Assembly: GCA_017404505.1 (NCBI GenBank)
Contig: JAFRCE010000014.1
Coordinates: 1-49,667 of the forward strand
Direction of reading: 5' to 3'
DNA length: 49,667 bases
Origin: Solobacterium sp.
GTDB taxonomy: Bacteria; Bacillota_I; Bacilli_A; Erysipelotrichales; Erysipelotrichaceae
Each line of letters begins with the position of its first letter. Within the stretch, counting starts at the first letter, position 1. Shown here in pieces: positions 49,442 through 49,667 of this stretch. The translations under genes were made by a program, and so were the position numbers. The notes under the pieces are model-generated. The model worked only from the letters and a program-made list of their open reading frames with translations. It was not told the origin of the DNA and made no database searches.

Positions 49442-49667
49442 TGATACAGTCCCACTAAAGTAGACAACGCAAATATCGAAAGCGTTGCCCACGGAGGTGG
49501 GGCTTTAATTATGGGAAGGAAACCAAAATATACATTCGAACAGAAACTGAAAGCTGTAGAGGATTATATCAGCGGAAAAAAGAGCACACAAGAAATCGCG
49601 ACTGAGTTGTCAATGGGAAAGCGCGGGAAAATACGAGTACGGGAATGGGCCAATCAATATCGTGAAA
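49442..49667 (+). mobile_element. IS3-family insertion sequence, left end (truncated by window)
   Basis: The sequence from TGATACAGTCCCAC (about 49442) looks like the left terminal repeat of an IS3/IS150-type element (TG start, GTAGACA end), followed by a transposase orfA. The exact end is uncertain. The right end and orfB lie beyond the window. Confidence 0.7.
49511..49667 (+). CDS. IS3-family transposase OrfA (partial)
   Basis: Partial gene, 52 codons seen. MGRKPKYTFEQKLKAVEDYI and STQEIATELSMGKRG match the helix-turn-helix start of IS3-family OrfA. GGAGGTGG lies 10 bases before ATG 49511. It lies 102 bases after the old-yellow-enzyme stop, so the element has inserted downstream of, not within, that gene. 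Confidence 0.85.
   Translation, partial: MGRKPKYTFEQKLKAVEDYISGKKSTQEIATELSMGKRGKIRVREWANQYRE

Noticed and set aside
48209..49492. Long antisense frame over the old-yellow-enzyme gene
   Set aside because: The sense strand encodes a complete well-conserved flavoprotein; the antisense shows no family motif.

Overview
The window looks like chromosomal DNA of a Bacillota (Firmicutes) bacterium with mid-range GC. Supporting signs are sigma-A-type promoters, AGGAGG ribosome-binding sites, a CIRCE/HrcA heat-shock operator, AddAB rather than RecBCD, SepF, and a YdbC/PC4-type ssDNA-binding protein. My best guess is a gut anaerobe near Erysipelotrichales (LarC, Fe-S aldo/keto reductase, old-yellow-enzyme flavoprotein, M3 peptidase), but no rRNA or marker gene here proves it. 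I saw no tRNA, rRNA or CRISPR array.

Layout. 1-1700: remnant of an AraC-type regulator, a CIRCE-controlled Hsp20 gene flanked by a 30-bp direct repeat, and a small protein with a bacteriocin-like double-glycine leader and a zinc ribbon. 1770-4880 (minus strand): a NifX-FKBP fusion, a GntP-type permease and a metallo-beta-lactamase-fold hydrolase, divergent from a TetR-type regulator (5019-5660). 6124-14443: mostly single genes separated by hairpin terminators: membrane GDPD phosphodiesterase, DUF4062-STAND NTPase, Api92-like protein, acyltransferase, CPBP protease, acetyltransferase and a membrane-anchored nuclease. 14511-17769: tightly packed operon (unknown protein, patatin, Nudix, radical SAM, YbaK). 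17843-20322: Fe-S aldo/keto reductase and LarC with a very long histidine tract.

20473-37603 is dominated by two complete oligopeptide-type ABC importers. Importer 1 (20561-26237, plus a small membrane protein) is followed by an M3 oligopeptidase, an amidohydrolase, an acetyltransferase and an esterase. Importer 2 (31078-37603) has an extra, atypical ATPase. Together they suggest peptide uptake followed by intracellular hydrolysis. Both operons carry a hairpin between the binding-protein gene and the first permease gene, which should keep the binding protein in excess. A guanylate kinase (37630-38208) follows.

38269-44201 (minus) encodes AddAB. 44280-47356 (plus) is the least familiar region: a glutamine-rich protein with repeated short hydrophobic motifs, a PC4-like ssDNA-binding protein, SepF, an unknown protein, a histone-H1-like Lys/Thr protein ending in a motif like those of the Gln-rich protein, and a small membrane protein. 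I regard it as the best candidate for an undescribed system (nucleoid, division or condensate related), by inference only. The window ends with an old-yellow-enzyme flavoprotein (47486-49408) and the left end of an IS3-family insertion sequence (about 49442 onward). Several genes (TetR, nuclease, 14511 gene, addB) have a -10 element about 6-7 bases before the ATG and no Shine-Dalgarno, suggesting leaderless mRNAs.
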